A stretch of DNA of 64,000 bases, taken from Bacillota bacterium. Lineage in GTDB: Bacteria > Bacillota > Clostridia > DSM-8532. Positions 25,427-32,855 of the stretch are shown here, piece after piece (position 1 is the stretch's first letter; each line of letters starts with the position of its first letter). The translations under genes were made by a program, and so were the position numbers. The notes under the pieces were generated by a model that ran no database searches, was not told where the DNA came from, and saw only the letters and a program-made list of their open reading frames with translations. The stretch spans positions 51,760-115,759 of the forward strand of contig JAEZTB010000066.1 of assembly GCA_023443745.1 (NCBI GenBank), in the 5' to 3' direction.

Positions 25427-25948
25427 TCATATATAGCGTCTGACCTTATTCATATAATTTATGTAATCATCTCCAAACTCTTTGATACACCATCTTTCTT
25501 CCGACAAAATAAGATAATGTACTGAAATCTGAAAAATGAAAAGTACTAGAAATTGTAGCCATGAACCTGACATCATGCTAAAGCCAAGAAAATATATGAA
25601 GAAAGCTACATACATAGGATTACGAGAAATTTTGTATAACCCAGCTACATTTAATCCCTTTTGATCGGGTTTAGAAAATTGAATAATTGAAAAAAAGTAA
25701 AGGAACATACCTAAAGCATATATTCCCAGTCCCAAATAACTTAAAAAGCCACTTAGTCCTACTTTTTCAAATATTGAAATTATTAAGAGAGACAAAGTGG
25801 TTATTTGATAGACCCAATGAGCTATGTTCTCTATACCTTTTTTTATTGGTGGAAAATGGGCTGCGCGTATGAAGGCTTCTTTACTCAGAATGCTTAATAC
25901 TATATAACGTATAAAAATGATAGGTAATACTAATATAAAACCATTCAA
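25427..25948 (-). CDS. Isoprenylcysteine carboxyl methyltransferase-like membrane protein
   Basis: A 173-residue integral membrane protein with about five hydrophobic segments. The C-terminal half holds the ICMT/PEMT signature: GLYKISRNPMYVAFFIYFLG, followed by a Glu-Glu pair (LSEERWCIKEFGDDYINYM), which bind S-adenosylmethionine and substrate at the membrane face. Bacterial members methylate unknown small molecules or lipids. The start appears to be TTG at 25948 with AAAGG ten bases upstream; no ATG fits. It sits among unrelated accessory genes on the same strand, about 25 bp downstream of a GNAT gene, so cotranscription is possible. Confidence 0.8.
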   Translation of the reverse strand: MNGFILVLPIIFIRYIVLSILSKEAFIRAAHFPPIKKGIENIAHWVYQITTLSLLIISIFEKVGLSGFLSYLGLGIYALGMFLYFFSIIQFSKPDQKGLNVAGLYKISRNPMYVAFFIYFLGFSMMSGSWLQFLVLFIFQISVHYLILSEERWCIKEFGDDYINYMNKVRRYI

Positions 25949-25973
25949 ATTATATCAGCCTTTCTAATTTTTC

Positions 25974-26552
25974 CTAAATTCTTTCATTCATTTTTTCTTT
26001 TAACAGGGGTAAAGCTTTTTCATAATCATTTTTGTATCCGTCAATTGCATCAGATTTTACAAAGTCGAACCCAGCCTGAAGATAAATACCAATTGCTTTG
26101 TAGCTCCATGTTTGAGTGTGAAGAAAAAGGTCCACATCGCCATCAATTTGCAGCATCCTGTTCACAACCTCAAATACTACAGCCTTACCCAGATTGAGGC
26201 CTTGATGCTCCGGCCTTACACCAATCCAATGAAGTGTAGGAATACGCCGGCCTTCCATATGATCCCACCAAATTGTCGCTGTTGCAACTTTCTCACCACT
26301 TTTGGTCTGAATAAATATCAAACGGCGTTCAAGCTCTTTCAATTGGGGCAGATATTCCTTCTGAAAGTATGCCAATGCTTCAGGCACACTGTCAAACTCT
26401 CCAACTGAGGTTTCAATTTCTGCCCAGGAATATTCATCATCCTTTGAAAAGAATGAAAATTCATACCCGTTCGGTAAGGCCACCTCGGGAACAGGTGTAC
26501 CTTTATTACGCTTCATGATGATGTTTAAGTACGGAATAGATTTATCCAGCAT
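25974..26552 (-). CDS. GNAT family N-acetyltransferase
   Basis: The 192-residue protein shows the GNAT acetyl-CoA-binding core: a beta strand LHWIGVRPEHQGLNLGKAVV with the R/Q-x-x-G-x-G/A-like turn, preceded by KVATATIWW and followed by LHTQTWSYKAIGIYLQAGF. It should transfer an acetyl group from acetyl-CoA to an amine; the acceptor cannot be inferred. It lies 32 bp downstream of a second GNAT gene, which is of a different subgroup, so the two are probably not tandem duplicates. Confidence 0.82.
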   Translation of the reverse strand: MLDKSIPYLNIIMKRNKGTPVPEVALPNGYEFSFFSKDDEYSWAEIETSVGEFDSVPEALAYFQKEYLPQLKELERRLIFIQTKSGEKVATATIWWDHMEGRRIPTLHWIGVRPEHQGLNLGKAVVFEVVNRMLQIDGDVDLFLHTQTWSYKAIGIYLQAGFDFVKSDAIDGYKNDYEKALPLLKEKMNERI

Positions 26553-26584
26553 CTCTTTACCTCACTCTCCCTTTATGCCCTCAA

Positions 26585-27127
26585 CTATTTCTGTGTCTCA
26601 CCGGATGCGGACTTGGTATATGCAGGATTTATTCTGGCCATAACAAGTTCATTCACGTATTGTCCGTTTCTGATACCGGCCAGTTTTTTCAAACCCTCTT
26701 TTTCAAAGCCAAGCTTTTCATACAGATTGATGGCTTTTTGGTTATCCTCAAAAACTGTCAACTCTACCCTCACCAGCATGAGCCAATTATCCGCAATATC
26801 AATAAGCGCCTGCATTAAGGCTTTTCCTACGCCTATGCTCTGATAATCCTTGTGAACCATAATCCCAAGGCTTGCACTGTGGCGTAAACGGGGGTTTGCG
26901 AAAACGCTCAGACCCGCGACACCAATAATGACTTCTTCATCTTGTTCATTCTTTGCGACAGCTACAAATTGATGGTTGTTGCCATCCATATTGGCTATAT
27001 GATCTTCATTACGCTTAATTCTTTCCGAAGGGATGCCAAGAGTATTTTCAAAAACACCGGGCATACGTCTTAAATCATTAATACCTTTACCATCACCGGT
27101 GTTAATAGGTCTAATTATAAATTCCAT
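26585..27127 (-). CDS. GNAT family N-acetyltransferase, YhhY-like
   Basis: A 180-residue single-domain acetyltransferase. The N-terminal strand IIRPINTGDG, the central ASLGIMVHKDYQSIGVGKALM with the Q-x-x-G-x-G acetyl-CoA loop, and the C-terminal NQKAINLYEKLGFEKEG are typical. The substrate-side segment MPGVFENTLGIPS resembles the YhhY group, which acetylates free amino acids; substrate here is unproven. A good AGGAGG precedes the ATG. It is followed by the other GNAT gene and preceded after 22 bp by the VOC gene on the same strand. Confidence 0.85.
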   Translation of the reverse strand: MEFIIRPINTGDGKGINDLRRMPGVFENTLGIPSERIKRNEDHIANMDGNNHQFVAVAKNEQDEEVIIGVAGLSVFANPRLRHSASLGIMVHKDYQSIGVGKALMQALIDIADNWLMLVRVELTVFEDNQKAINLYEKLGFEKEGLKKLAGIRNGQYVNELVMARINPAYTKSASGETQK

Positions 27128-27149
27128 TTTGTTTCCTCCTAAACAATAA

Positions 27150-27569
27150 TCACTTTCGTTTCATTAATGGATGATCATCTTTCAGTTGAAGCAAGTCCCA
27201 TAGATTACCGTACAAATCCTTAAATACAGCCACCGTTCCATAGGATTGCTCTTTCGGATCTCGCACGAATTCAATTCCTTTTGCGACCATATCGTTATAG
27301 TCTCGCCAAAAATTATCAGTGTTCAAAAACAGAAAAACCCTGCCTCCTGTCTGGTTGCCTATAAAAGACTCTTGTTCAGGCTTAGATGCTCTGGCAAGCA
27401 ATATTGTAGTACCGACTGACCCAGGGGGAGAAATGACTACCCAGCGCTTGTCCTGTTCAGGCTGGTATGTATCTTCAAGTAATGTAAATTTAAGCTTCTT
27501 TGTATAAAACTCTATAGCCTCGTCATAATCTTTTACAACCAAGGCTATATGAACAATAGATTGAATCAT
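27150..27569 (-). CDS. VOC / glyoxalase-bleomycin resistance superfamily protein
   Basis: A 139-residue protein with the two beta-alpha-beta-beta-beta units of the vicinal oxygen chelate fold: IVHIALVVKDYDEAIEFYTKKL at the N-terminus (His near residue 7) and FKDLYGNLWDLLQL at the C-terminus, where FxDPxGNxxEL is usual. The usual metal ligand Glu is replaced by Asp in NLWDLL. Members act as dioxygenases, isomerases or antibiotic-binding proteins; the sequence does not tell which. Confidence 0.83.
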   Translation of the reverse strand: MIQSIVHIALVVKDYDEAIEFYTKKLKFTLLEDTYQPEQDKRWVVISPPGSVGTTILLARASKPEQESFIGNQTGGRVFLFLNTDNFWRDYNDMVAKGIEFVRDPKEQSYGTVAVFKDLYGNLWDLLQLKDDHPLMKRK

Positions 27570-27598
27570 TTCTGAATCCCCCTAATCATTTAATTTTC

Positions 27599-28285
27599 CT
27601 ATTCAATTTTGTCTAGCTTTTGAGTTTTATTTTCTCTTGAACTTATCAAATAGTATAAAGTAGCACCGGTATTCGCAACAATATGTAAAATTACCGTATA
27701 GAATATCGAATTGGTAAGCTCTACAATATTACCGGCAAATAATCCAAGTAAAAACGCAATTAATACTTTCTTCACTGTCGCTGTGTTAAACTTGAAATCA
27801 AAGTATTGAAAATGTGTTATTCCAAAGCATAACGCAGAAATAAACACTTGCAGCGTTACTCCTTTAAGTACAGGTATTGGAATATAAACTGCATTTGCGC
27901 CCATGATAGAGTCTGCTATTGATTGAATAATGCCTCGAAACAGAATTTCTTCTGCAATAGGAAACATGAAGCAAAATGTTAATATGCCTTTTAAATTCTT
28001 TCCCGGTTTATAACCGGAAAAAACCCAGAACGGAATCATGGTCAGAAGGATAACCATGATAGTATTTGCTGAAAGATCCAGTCCTTGTATCGGTCTTCCT
28101 ATGTGAAAAGTTTTTGCGCCTAACAAACCGGCGAAGATGATTATTGTAGACCAAACAAATATACTTTTATCTTCCAGAGTTCTAAAAATTTTTTTATCAA
28201 ACCTGCTCAATAGCTTCAAAAACTTTTGCATTAATGTCAATAGGAACGTTAAACTGATTATTGCGACTATTACTATAATCTTCAC
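27599..28285 (-). CDS. CPBP family intramembrane glutamic endopeptidase
   Basis: A polytopic membrane protein of 228 residues with about seven hydrophobic segments. The conserved EExxxR motif appears as AEEILFRG, the second motif as FGITHFQYF and the third as HIVANTG, the arrangement of CAAX-protease/bacteriocin-processing (CPBP, Abi) proteins. I take the GTG at 28285 as start because AAAGGTGA stands six bases before it; the ATG at 28303 lies inside that ribosome site region. These proteases process prenylated peptides, bacteriocins or regulators, or give self-immunity. No bacteriocin gene is visible nearby. Confidence 0.82.
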   Translation of the reverse strand: MKIIVIVAIISLTFLLTLMQKFLKLLSRFDKKIFRTLEDKSIFVWSTIIIFAGLLGAKTFHIGRPIQGLDLSANTIMVILLTMIPFWVFSGYKPGKNLKGILTFCFMFPIAEEILFRGIIQSIADSIMGANAVYIPIPVLKGVTLQVFISALCFGITHFQYFDFKFNTATVKKVLIAFLLGLFAGNIVELTNSIFYTVILHIVANTGATLYYLISSRENKTQKLDKIE

Positions 28286-28354
28286 TGAATAATCACCTTT
28301 CATTAACAGGAATGAATCAATATTTTTACTATTATATCAGAATTATGGCAGGTG

Positions 28355-28585
28355 TTAATATAGATTCTTAACTCGTCTTAGAATTGCTTCAGATATTCTT
28401 TCGGCATAATCATCAACATTTTTTTGAACATCAACATCTTCATAATCTGCAGGAGAGCCCAAATAGCCTTGTAATGATAGTTCTTTTATGTGTCCGCCGA
28501 ACAACCATTCTCCGCTTTTGTCTGCTTCTAAAGCAACAGTTTGTTATCTGATGCACCCTGCGCCTCAAAGAATTTCACCGCATTA
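28355..28585 (-). pseudogene. Frameshifted C-terminal gene remnant
   Basis: On the minus strand a protein-like frame runs to TAA at 28355 with GEWLFGGHIKELSLQGYLGS and ERISEAILRRVKNLY at its end. Just upstream another frame reads VKFFEAQGASDNKLLL and stops near 28545; joining the two needs a one-base shift and gives one continuous segment. There is no start codon with a ribosome site, and the upstream end overlaps the 3' end of the gene at 28575. It looks like the tail of a deleted enzyme gene; the terminal part faintly resembles creatininase-type hydrolases, which I would not press. Confidence 0.5.
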
Positions 28586-29126
28586 GTTTTTTTACTTCAC
28601 CATAAAGTTCTCGTCTGCAATAAAAATTGTTTATCAGCCATTTATTGTCCACTCGCTTTATGGTAAGCGTACCTGTTTCAACTATATCTCTGCTTTTTTG
28701 ATCCTCTAGAGTCGTTTTGACACGTACCGTGTATGAGAAGGCTGGAGAGCCGTCTACAGTGTCTGCTAATCTATCAAACTCAACACCGGATAAAGACATT
28801 GTGCAGTTAAAATCCTTTGCAATTGTCTTTGTGTAAAAAATGGATCTATTTGCGACTATGTCATTATAACAATCTTTCGTTATATAGCTCTTGTACTCTT
28901 CCTCGTACAAAGCATCAAATATACTAATTATATTTTCTAGATTTACCTGGTTCTCTAGGTCATCTAATATTTTAAAGTCATTGACAGTATAATATGACTC
29001 TAAAAACGATTTCATAGTGTGGATTTGTTGATTGGATTCATAATTATTTAAGATAAAAACGCTACCGATAATAATTAAAAGTAACACAATAACGATAGGA
29101 ATAATTAATTTTTTCATTAATTTCAC
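28575..29126 (-). CDS. Membrane-anchored protein of unknown function
   Basis: A 183-residue protein with a single N-terminal membrane anchor (MKLMKKLIIPIVIVLLLIII) and an extracellular domain of about 150 residues. The closing strands (ETGTLTIKRVDNKWLINNFY) look like an NTF2-like or DUF4878-type fold in which a product domain folds against the membrane. There is no lipobox. GGGAGTG precedes the ATG. Function not recognised. Its 3' end runs into the remnant at 28355-28585. Confidence 0.65.
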   Translation of the reverse strand: MKLMKKLIIPIVIVLLLIIIGSVFILNNYESNQQIHTMKSFLESYYTVNDFKILDDLENQVNLENIISIFDALYEEEYKSYITKDCYNDIVANRSIFYTKTIAKDFNCTMSLSGVEFDRLADTVDGSPAFSYTVRVKTTLEDQKSRDIVETGTLTIKRVDNKWLINNFYCRRELYGEVKKLMR

Positions 29127-29210
29127 TCCCTTTATTAACCTAATAAGAATTAGGTGGGCTGGATCTTAATTCGTTACTTTTATTCCGGGCGCCTTCTTAA
29201 GTTCTTGTAC

Positions 29211-29849
29211 TTATTTTTTAAAAAACAAATCTTTTCTTTTTAACCCATTTGCCTTAATAGATTGCCGCCATCCCATTTCAGCAGTAAGTTTATACAAAAT
29301 CCTTGGGAAATTGGCTGTAATACATATATTGTCTCCCGAGGTACTTTTTAAAATATTATTTGAAAGATGTATTAATGCCCTTTCTAGGTTTTTCTTTAGC
29401 CCGTGCCCGTTCGGAACATTTTTCAACATGGGAAGCATTCCACCTGCGCCAATCGCAATCCCTTGACCCCACTTGAGTCCAGCTTTTATGCACCAGTTCT
29501 CCATTATTTCAATTGCCAATTCATTTTGACGACCTTCATAGAATCCGCAATTTATCACTGAATAAACGAGAATATTCGTTTCCTTTATTGCTGAAAAAAG
29601 AGTTTCCAATTGAACAAGGCAGTTTAACAAATGAGAGGGTATGCCATCTACATATAGAGGAAAGGCAAATACAAGAACATTGCACTCTGCCAAATTATCC
29701 ATTTCTTCCGAACTCAATTGTGGCTTTTTGAAGGAGTATTCACAAATCATGTGATTGGTATTATCCAATAAAGCCTTCAATTCATGTAAAACACAACCAG
29801 AAGCAGATTCGTGGATTTTGGGACTTCCGTTTATTAATGCTATTTTCAT
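29211..29849 (-). CDS. Flavodoxin-like NAD(P)H oxidoreductase
   Basis: A 212-residue flavodoxin-fold protein starting MKIALINGSPK, where the INGSPK turn binds the FMN phosphate; VLVFAFPLYVDGIPSHLL provides the isoalloxazine loop. Members of this group reduce quinones or small molecules using flavin. It overlaps the upstream flavoprotein gene by four bases (ATGA), so the two are translationally coupled and may form one redox system. GGAGGG precedes the ATG. Confidence 0.8.
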   Translation of the reverse strand: MKIALINGSPKIHESASGCVLHELKALLDNTNHMICEYSFKKPQLSSEEMDNLAECNVLVFAFPLYVDGIPSHLLNCLVQLETLFSAIKETNILVYSVINCGFYEGRQNELAIEIMENWCIKAGLKWGQGIAIGAGGMLPMLKNVPNGHGLKKNLERALIHLSNNILKSTSGDNICITANFPRILYKLTAEMGWRQSIKANGLKRKDLFFKK

Positions 29850-30400
29850 AACAATTGTCCCTCCATTTCCAAAATGCTGTTAAAAAAAGAAATACCCTTA
29901 ACTTTAGAATCTAAATTAATTGAATTCGCTTTAATTAACTTTTGAGCAGTCAGCTTTTCTTTTTCTGTTATATTTTTACCATAAAACCATACCTGCATAT
30001 GGAAAATATTTTTATATCGCCTCTGATGATGCATTTCTCCATTTCTTATTATAAAATAAGGGTGAATATAGGAAATACTTCGATCCAGTACGTTTTTCAC
30101 GAATGGACTAAATCCGCCATAACAGCATTCGCTAATTATAAGGAGCTCTTTGCATTTTGATAAGTGCTCTCCCATGTCTCCGTATTTATCCCGTATTATG
30201 CAGGCTGCAGGTGTCTTTATCCAGCACCCGAAGCAGCCTATGCAATGATGTATCGTACCTTCGTTTGAAATAAAGGTCGTTTCATCTAATGGGTTAGGGA
30301 ACAATTTTTGCAAATCTTTACTTTCTAAATCAGATATTATTAATTTCACTTTGCTTCTATCTCCTCTTGTTGAAGTATGAGTAAATATGATTCCCAACAT
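29846..30400 (-). CDS. Flavodoxin family / FMN reductase-like protein
   Basis: The 184-residue protein resembles NADPH-dependent FMN reductases but has a cysteine-rich centre, IHHCIGCFGCWIKTPAACIIRD, placed where iron-sulfur flavoproteins (Isf) have a cysteine cluster; CYGGFSPFVKNVLDRS follows as the flavin-binding segment. The classic N-terminal GSPR motif is altered to THTSTRGDRS. It is coupled by overlap to flavoprotein 29211 and by one base to the membrane-protein gene upstream. A small electron-transfer unit is plausible; its substrate is unknown. Confidence 0.75.
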   Translation of the reverse strand: MLGIIFTHTSTRGDRSKVKLIISDLESKDLQKLFPNPLDETTFISNEGTIHHCIGCFGCWIKTPAACIIRDKYGDMGEHLSKCKELLIISECCYGGFSPFVKNVLDRSISYIHPYFIIRNGEMHHQRRYKNIFHMQVWFYGKNITEKEKLTAQKLIKANSINLDSKVKGISFFNSILEMEGQLL

Positions 30401-30888
30401 TAAATTTTTTCTAATTTGGCTATATTCTTCAGAATGAAATTTCCAGGAAATTTCTTTTCTAATTTCTTTGAAATATTGAGAATAATATTTGTAGGAAATA
30501 AATGTTCATGAAATAATAATAATGCTGATAAAAAAGCTTGGACTGATCCTATAATGAAGAATATGACATGGAGATATACGATTGAGCGGAGCATAATGCA
30601 TTGTATGATAATCCAGATCACCAAGGCCCAACTAAAAACACTGCTTATGTAGCCTTGATATTTGCTTTTAAAGCTCATCCAAATAGCGCTAAATACATTT
30701 CCAAGCCCTATTACACCAAACAACAAAATTCCTGGTATAAGGAAGCTGCTAAACGGTGAAAATTTTAGAATATCTACCGTTATACCTATCGGTGTCTGGG
30801 GATCGGTAATGGCAGCCAAACCCCCAGCCATACCACCTATTCCAACAAATGCATGCAGAACTAATAATAAACGATATACTCTTTTCAT
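30400..30888 (-). CDS. Small integral membrane protein of unknown function
   Basis: A 162-residue protein with four hydrophobic segments and a basic C-terminal tail. The start at 30888 (MKRVYRLLL) is chosen because CGGAGG lies just upstream and itself falls inside the longer frame from 30912. The first helix (HAFVGIGGMAGGLAAI) and the P/F-rich loop after it recall small DoxX-like or YndJ-like membrane proteins, without a firm match. It overlaps the next gene by one base, so it probably heads a three-gene unit with the two flavoproteins. Confidence 0.65.
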   Translation of the reverse strand: MKRVYRLLLVLHAFVGIGGMAGGLAAITDPQTPIGITVDILKFSPFSSFLIPGILLFGVIGLGNVFSAIWMSFKSKYQGYISSVFSWALVIWIIIQCIMLRSIVYLHVIFFIIGSVQAFLSALLLFHEHLFPTNIILNISKKLEKKFPGNFILKNIAKLEKI

Positions 30889-30920
30889 TTTATTTTCCTC
30901 CGAAAATGACAATTTAATTT

Positions 30921-31097
30921 TTACAATGTTGGCTGCTTCTCTCTTGGAAGAGCAATACCAAAAACAATGACCGATTTACAGCCAGGGGAAATATCTTGAG
31001 GATGAAAACCTGAAGGTGCTTTAGAAAAGCGGTCAATGTTTGCGATTCTGCATACGTCTGTACCTAGGCCAATAGCAACAGCAGCTTGTCGTTTCAT
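30921..31097 (-). pseudogene. N-terminal fragment of a 4Fe-4S / epoxyqueuosine reductase-like protein
   Basis: Starting at ATG 31097 behind AGGAGAT, 58 codons read through FSKAPSGFHPQDISPGCKSV and VIVFGIALPR, then stop. The APxGFHPxDIxPGxKSVIVxGIALP pattern is the N-terminal part of QueG-like or double-cluster ferredoxin-type proteins of 200-350 residues; the cluster-binding remainder is missing. It is best read as a truncated gene that has kept its ribosome site. Membrane-protein gene 30400-30888 follows where the rest of the gene should be. Confidence 0.6.
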
Positions 31098-31546
31098 TTC
31101 ACTATCTCCTCAATATTGAGCCGTTTAGACTAGCATTACGATTGTGCAAATGGGGTGTCCGTATAAAACAATTCTACTTCAATAAAATTCTTAATACAAC
31201 ATAATATGGTACATTTATCCCATTGCAGCAAAACATGAAAATCAAACGGCAGGATTTTAAACAAAATAGCAGACCAGTCGCGTTGTTTGCTCTTTCATCC
31301 GAGTATATAATTATAGTTGTCAAAGAATTTGGAATTGAAAGGTCATATACCTGCTCGAAGGCACCAAGACCAGCGAGGCCCATTTTGTTCAAGATGTGGC
31401 AGATTGGCTGGTCATCAGTATTTTAGCGTTATTTAAAAAGCTGGTGGGGTGATCCCCAAGGAATTCAGAGAGCGTTGAATTTCGCAAAGCGCACTAACAG
31501 GATGATGTACGCAGCATAGGAACGATATAGATTAAGGAAGAGTGAA
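31098..31546. other. Non-coding stretch with possible gene debris
   Basis: About 450 bases without a convincing gene. On the plus strand a 36-codon frame ending at 31452 (SEAHFVQDVADWLVISILAL) is protein-like and may be the tail of a lost gene. TGGGGTGATCCCCA at about 31443 is a small hairpin. Overlapping frames of 67-72 codons on both strands have no ribosome sites. Confidence 0.35.
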
Positions 31547-32293
31547 ATGAAATTATACGACTTACATACCCATTCGATTTTCTCCGATGGAGATGCCATC
31601 CTAGATTTTCTAGTGGCAAAGGCCCAGCAGAAAGATTATTTTTTAGGTGTTTCCGATCATATTTACTGTGGACATATGGATACCGAGGAGCAAATCACGC
31701 ATTATCTCGACACCCTTGACCAATACGATGTTTTCAAAGGGGTGGAGGCGAATATTGGTACCGACTTTGATATACCCGACCATCTTCGGGACAGATTGGA
31801 CTATTGCATTGCAAGCCTGCATGCCCTTCCCAATCGTGAAGGTCAAATCGTCAGTCTTTCCGAGTACTTTGGCTGGAGAGCAGGCCACAGACCTCATTAT
31901 CAACTCAACTACAAAAGCAGCGATGCGCCTTTTTTTCTGGAAGAAAACTTAAGGCTCATTGAAAACAGCTTTTCGCGGTTTCACGTGGATATCCTTGGCC
32001 ATGCCACCGTTACACCCTTTTATGACGATATGGAGGGCACACAGCTTCAGAGTGATTTTGAAGATGAATTATTATCTTTGTGCAAAAAATATGGGGTTGC
32101 TCTTGAAATCAGTGGATTATGGCATCAGCCCTCATACAGGGTCATCATGAAAGGAAAAGAAAAAGGCATTCGCTTTTCCTTTGGGAGCGACTGTCATAAG
32201 CTGTCTGAGGTATGTGACCTTTCGTATGTGCAGCGGATGATTGAAGAAACAGGCCTTGGGCAAGAGGAAGTATTCATACCCCAAAAAAGGTGA
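31547..32293 (+). CDS. PHP-domain phosphoesterase, histidinol-phosphatase-like
   Basis: A 248-residue PHP-fold protein with the metal-binding set in order: DLHTHSIFSDG (H7 and H9), GVSDH, KGVEANIG, IASLHA, DILGHATV and FGSDCHK. This matches PHP phosphoesterases such as HisK/HisJ histidinol phosphatase or trpH-like nucleases; length is slightly below typical HisK. The histidine operon at 38.3 kb lacks a histidinol phosphatase gene, making this a candidate, 6 kb away. It stands alone between remnants and a long non-coding stretch. A GGAAG precedes the ATG. Substrate remains to be shown. Confidence 0.8.
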   Translation: MKLYDLHTHSIFSDGDAILDFLVAKAQQKDYFLGVSDHIYCGHMDTEEQITHYLDTLDQYDVFKGVEANIGTDFDIPDHLRDRLDYCIASLHALPNREGQIVSLSEYFGWRAGHRPHYQLNYKSSDAPFFLEENLRLIENSFSRFHVDILGHATVTPFYDDMEGTQLQSDFEDELLSLCKKYGVALEISGLWHQPSYRVIMKGKEKGIRFSFGSDCHKLSEVCDLSYVQRMIEETGLGQEEVFIPQKR

Positions 32294-32855
32294 CATTGAA
32301 TTCTAAAAGATTGTGAAATGGAATAATATATAAAAATACTTGCATTAAAAGAATATTTTACATTATATAGTAAAATAACATACTAATTGAGTAAAATTTT
32401 TGTATTTATATCATTGTATTTTTTTATTAGAATGAAAATGAAAGTTACCACTAATATAAATATTTTTCATTAGTATTAGTCAAAAGTCTAGTCGGACATA
32501 ATTTATTTATAAAATCGCATTTATAATTATTCCCAAGAAAATTAAATAAATAGAGTATTCATGTTCAACTGAATGGTCTGTAAAGAAAACTTGGCTTGTG
32601 TCAGGCCTTATGTGCGCTGGCGGAAGCCTAGTTGAGCTTATACTTTCATAAATTGCAAGTAAGCCCGCTCGATTCTCTAACCAAGATTGTTAATGTAGAA
32701 TTGGAGGTGTTGTTATTTGAATGTATTTATTAAAGACCGTTTGGGTTGATGGACGAATACAGTCCGTATTTCTTCAATCTTATTGCAATGTACCTTAAAG
32801 AAAGTGCAAGGTATACTTCATAATTAAACAATGATAAGGGAGGTATGAGTAAGAT
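32294..32855 (+). other. Long leader region with structured segment and mini-ORF
   Basis: About 560 bases, the first 270 very AT-rich. At 32566-32635 TCAACT pairs with AGTTGA and GGCTT with AAGCC, giving a nested stem that could be a structured RNA. TAGTTGAGCTTATAC at about 32629 recalls the chitinase leader (about 19911). GGAGGTG at 32703-32709 precedes a TTG mini-frame (MNVFIKDRLG) at about 32717, similar to the one at 19991. I could not match it to a known riboswitch class. Confidence 0.4.

Noticed and set aside
31174..31426. Overlapping 72- and 67-codon frames on opposite strands
   Set aside because: Neither has a ribosome site or family likeness; at most gene debris.
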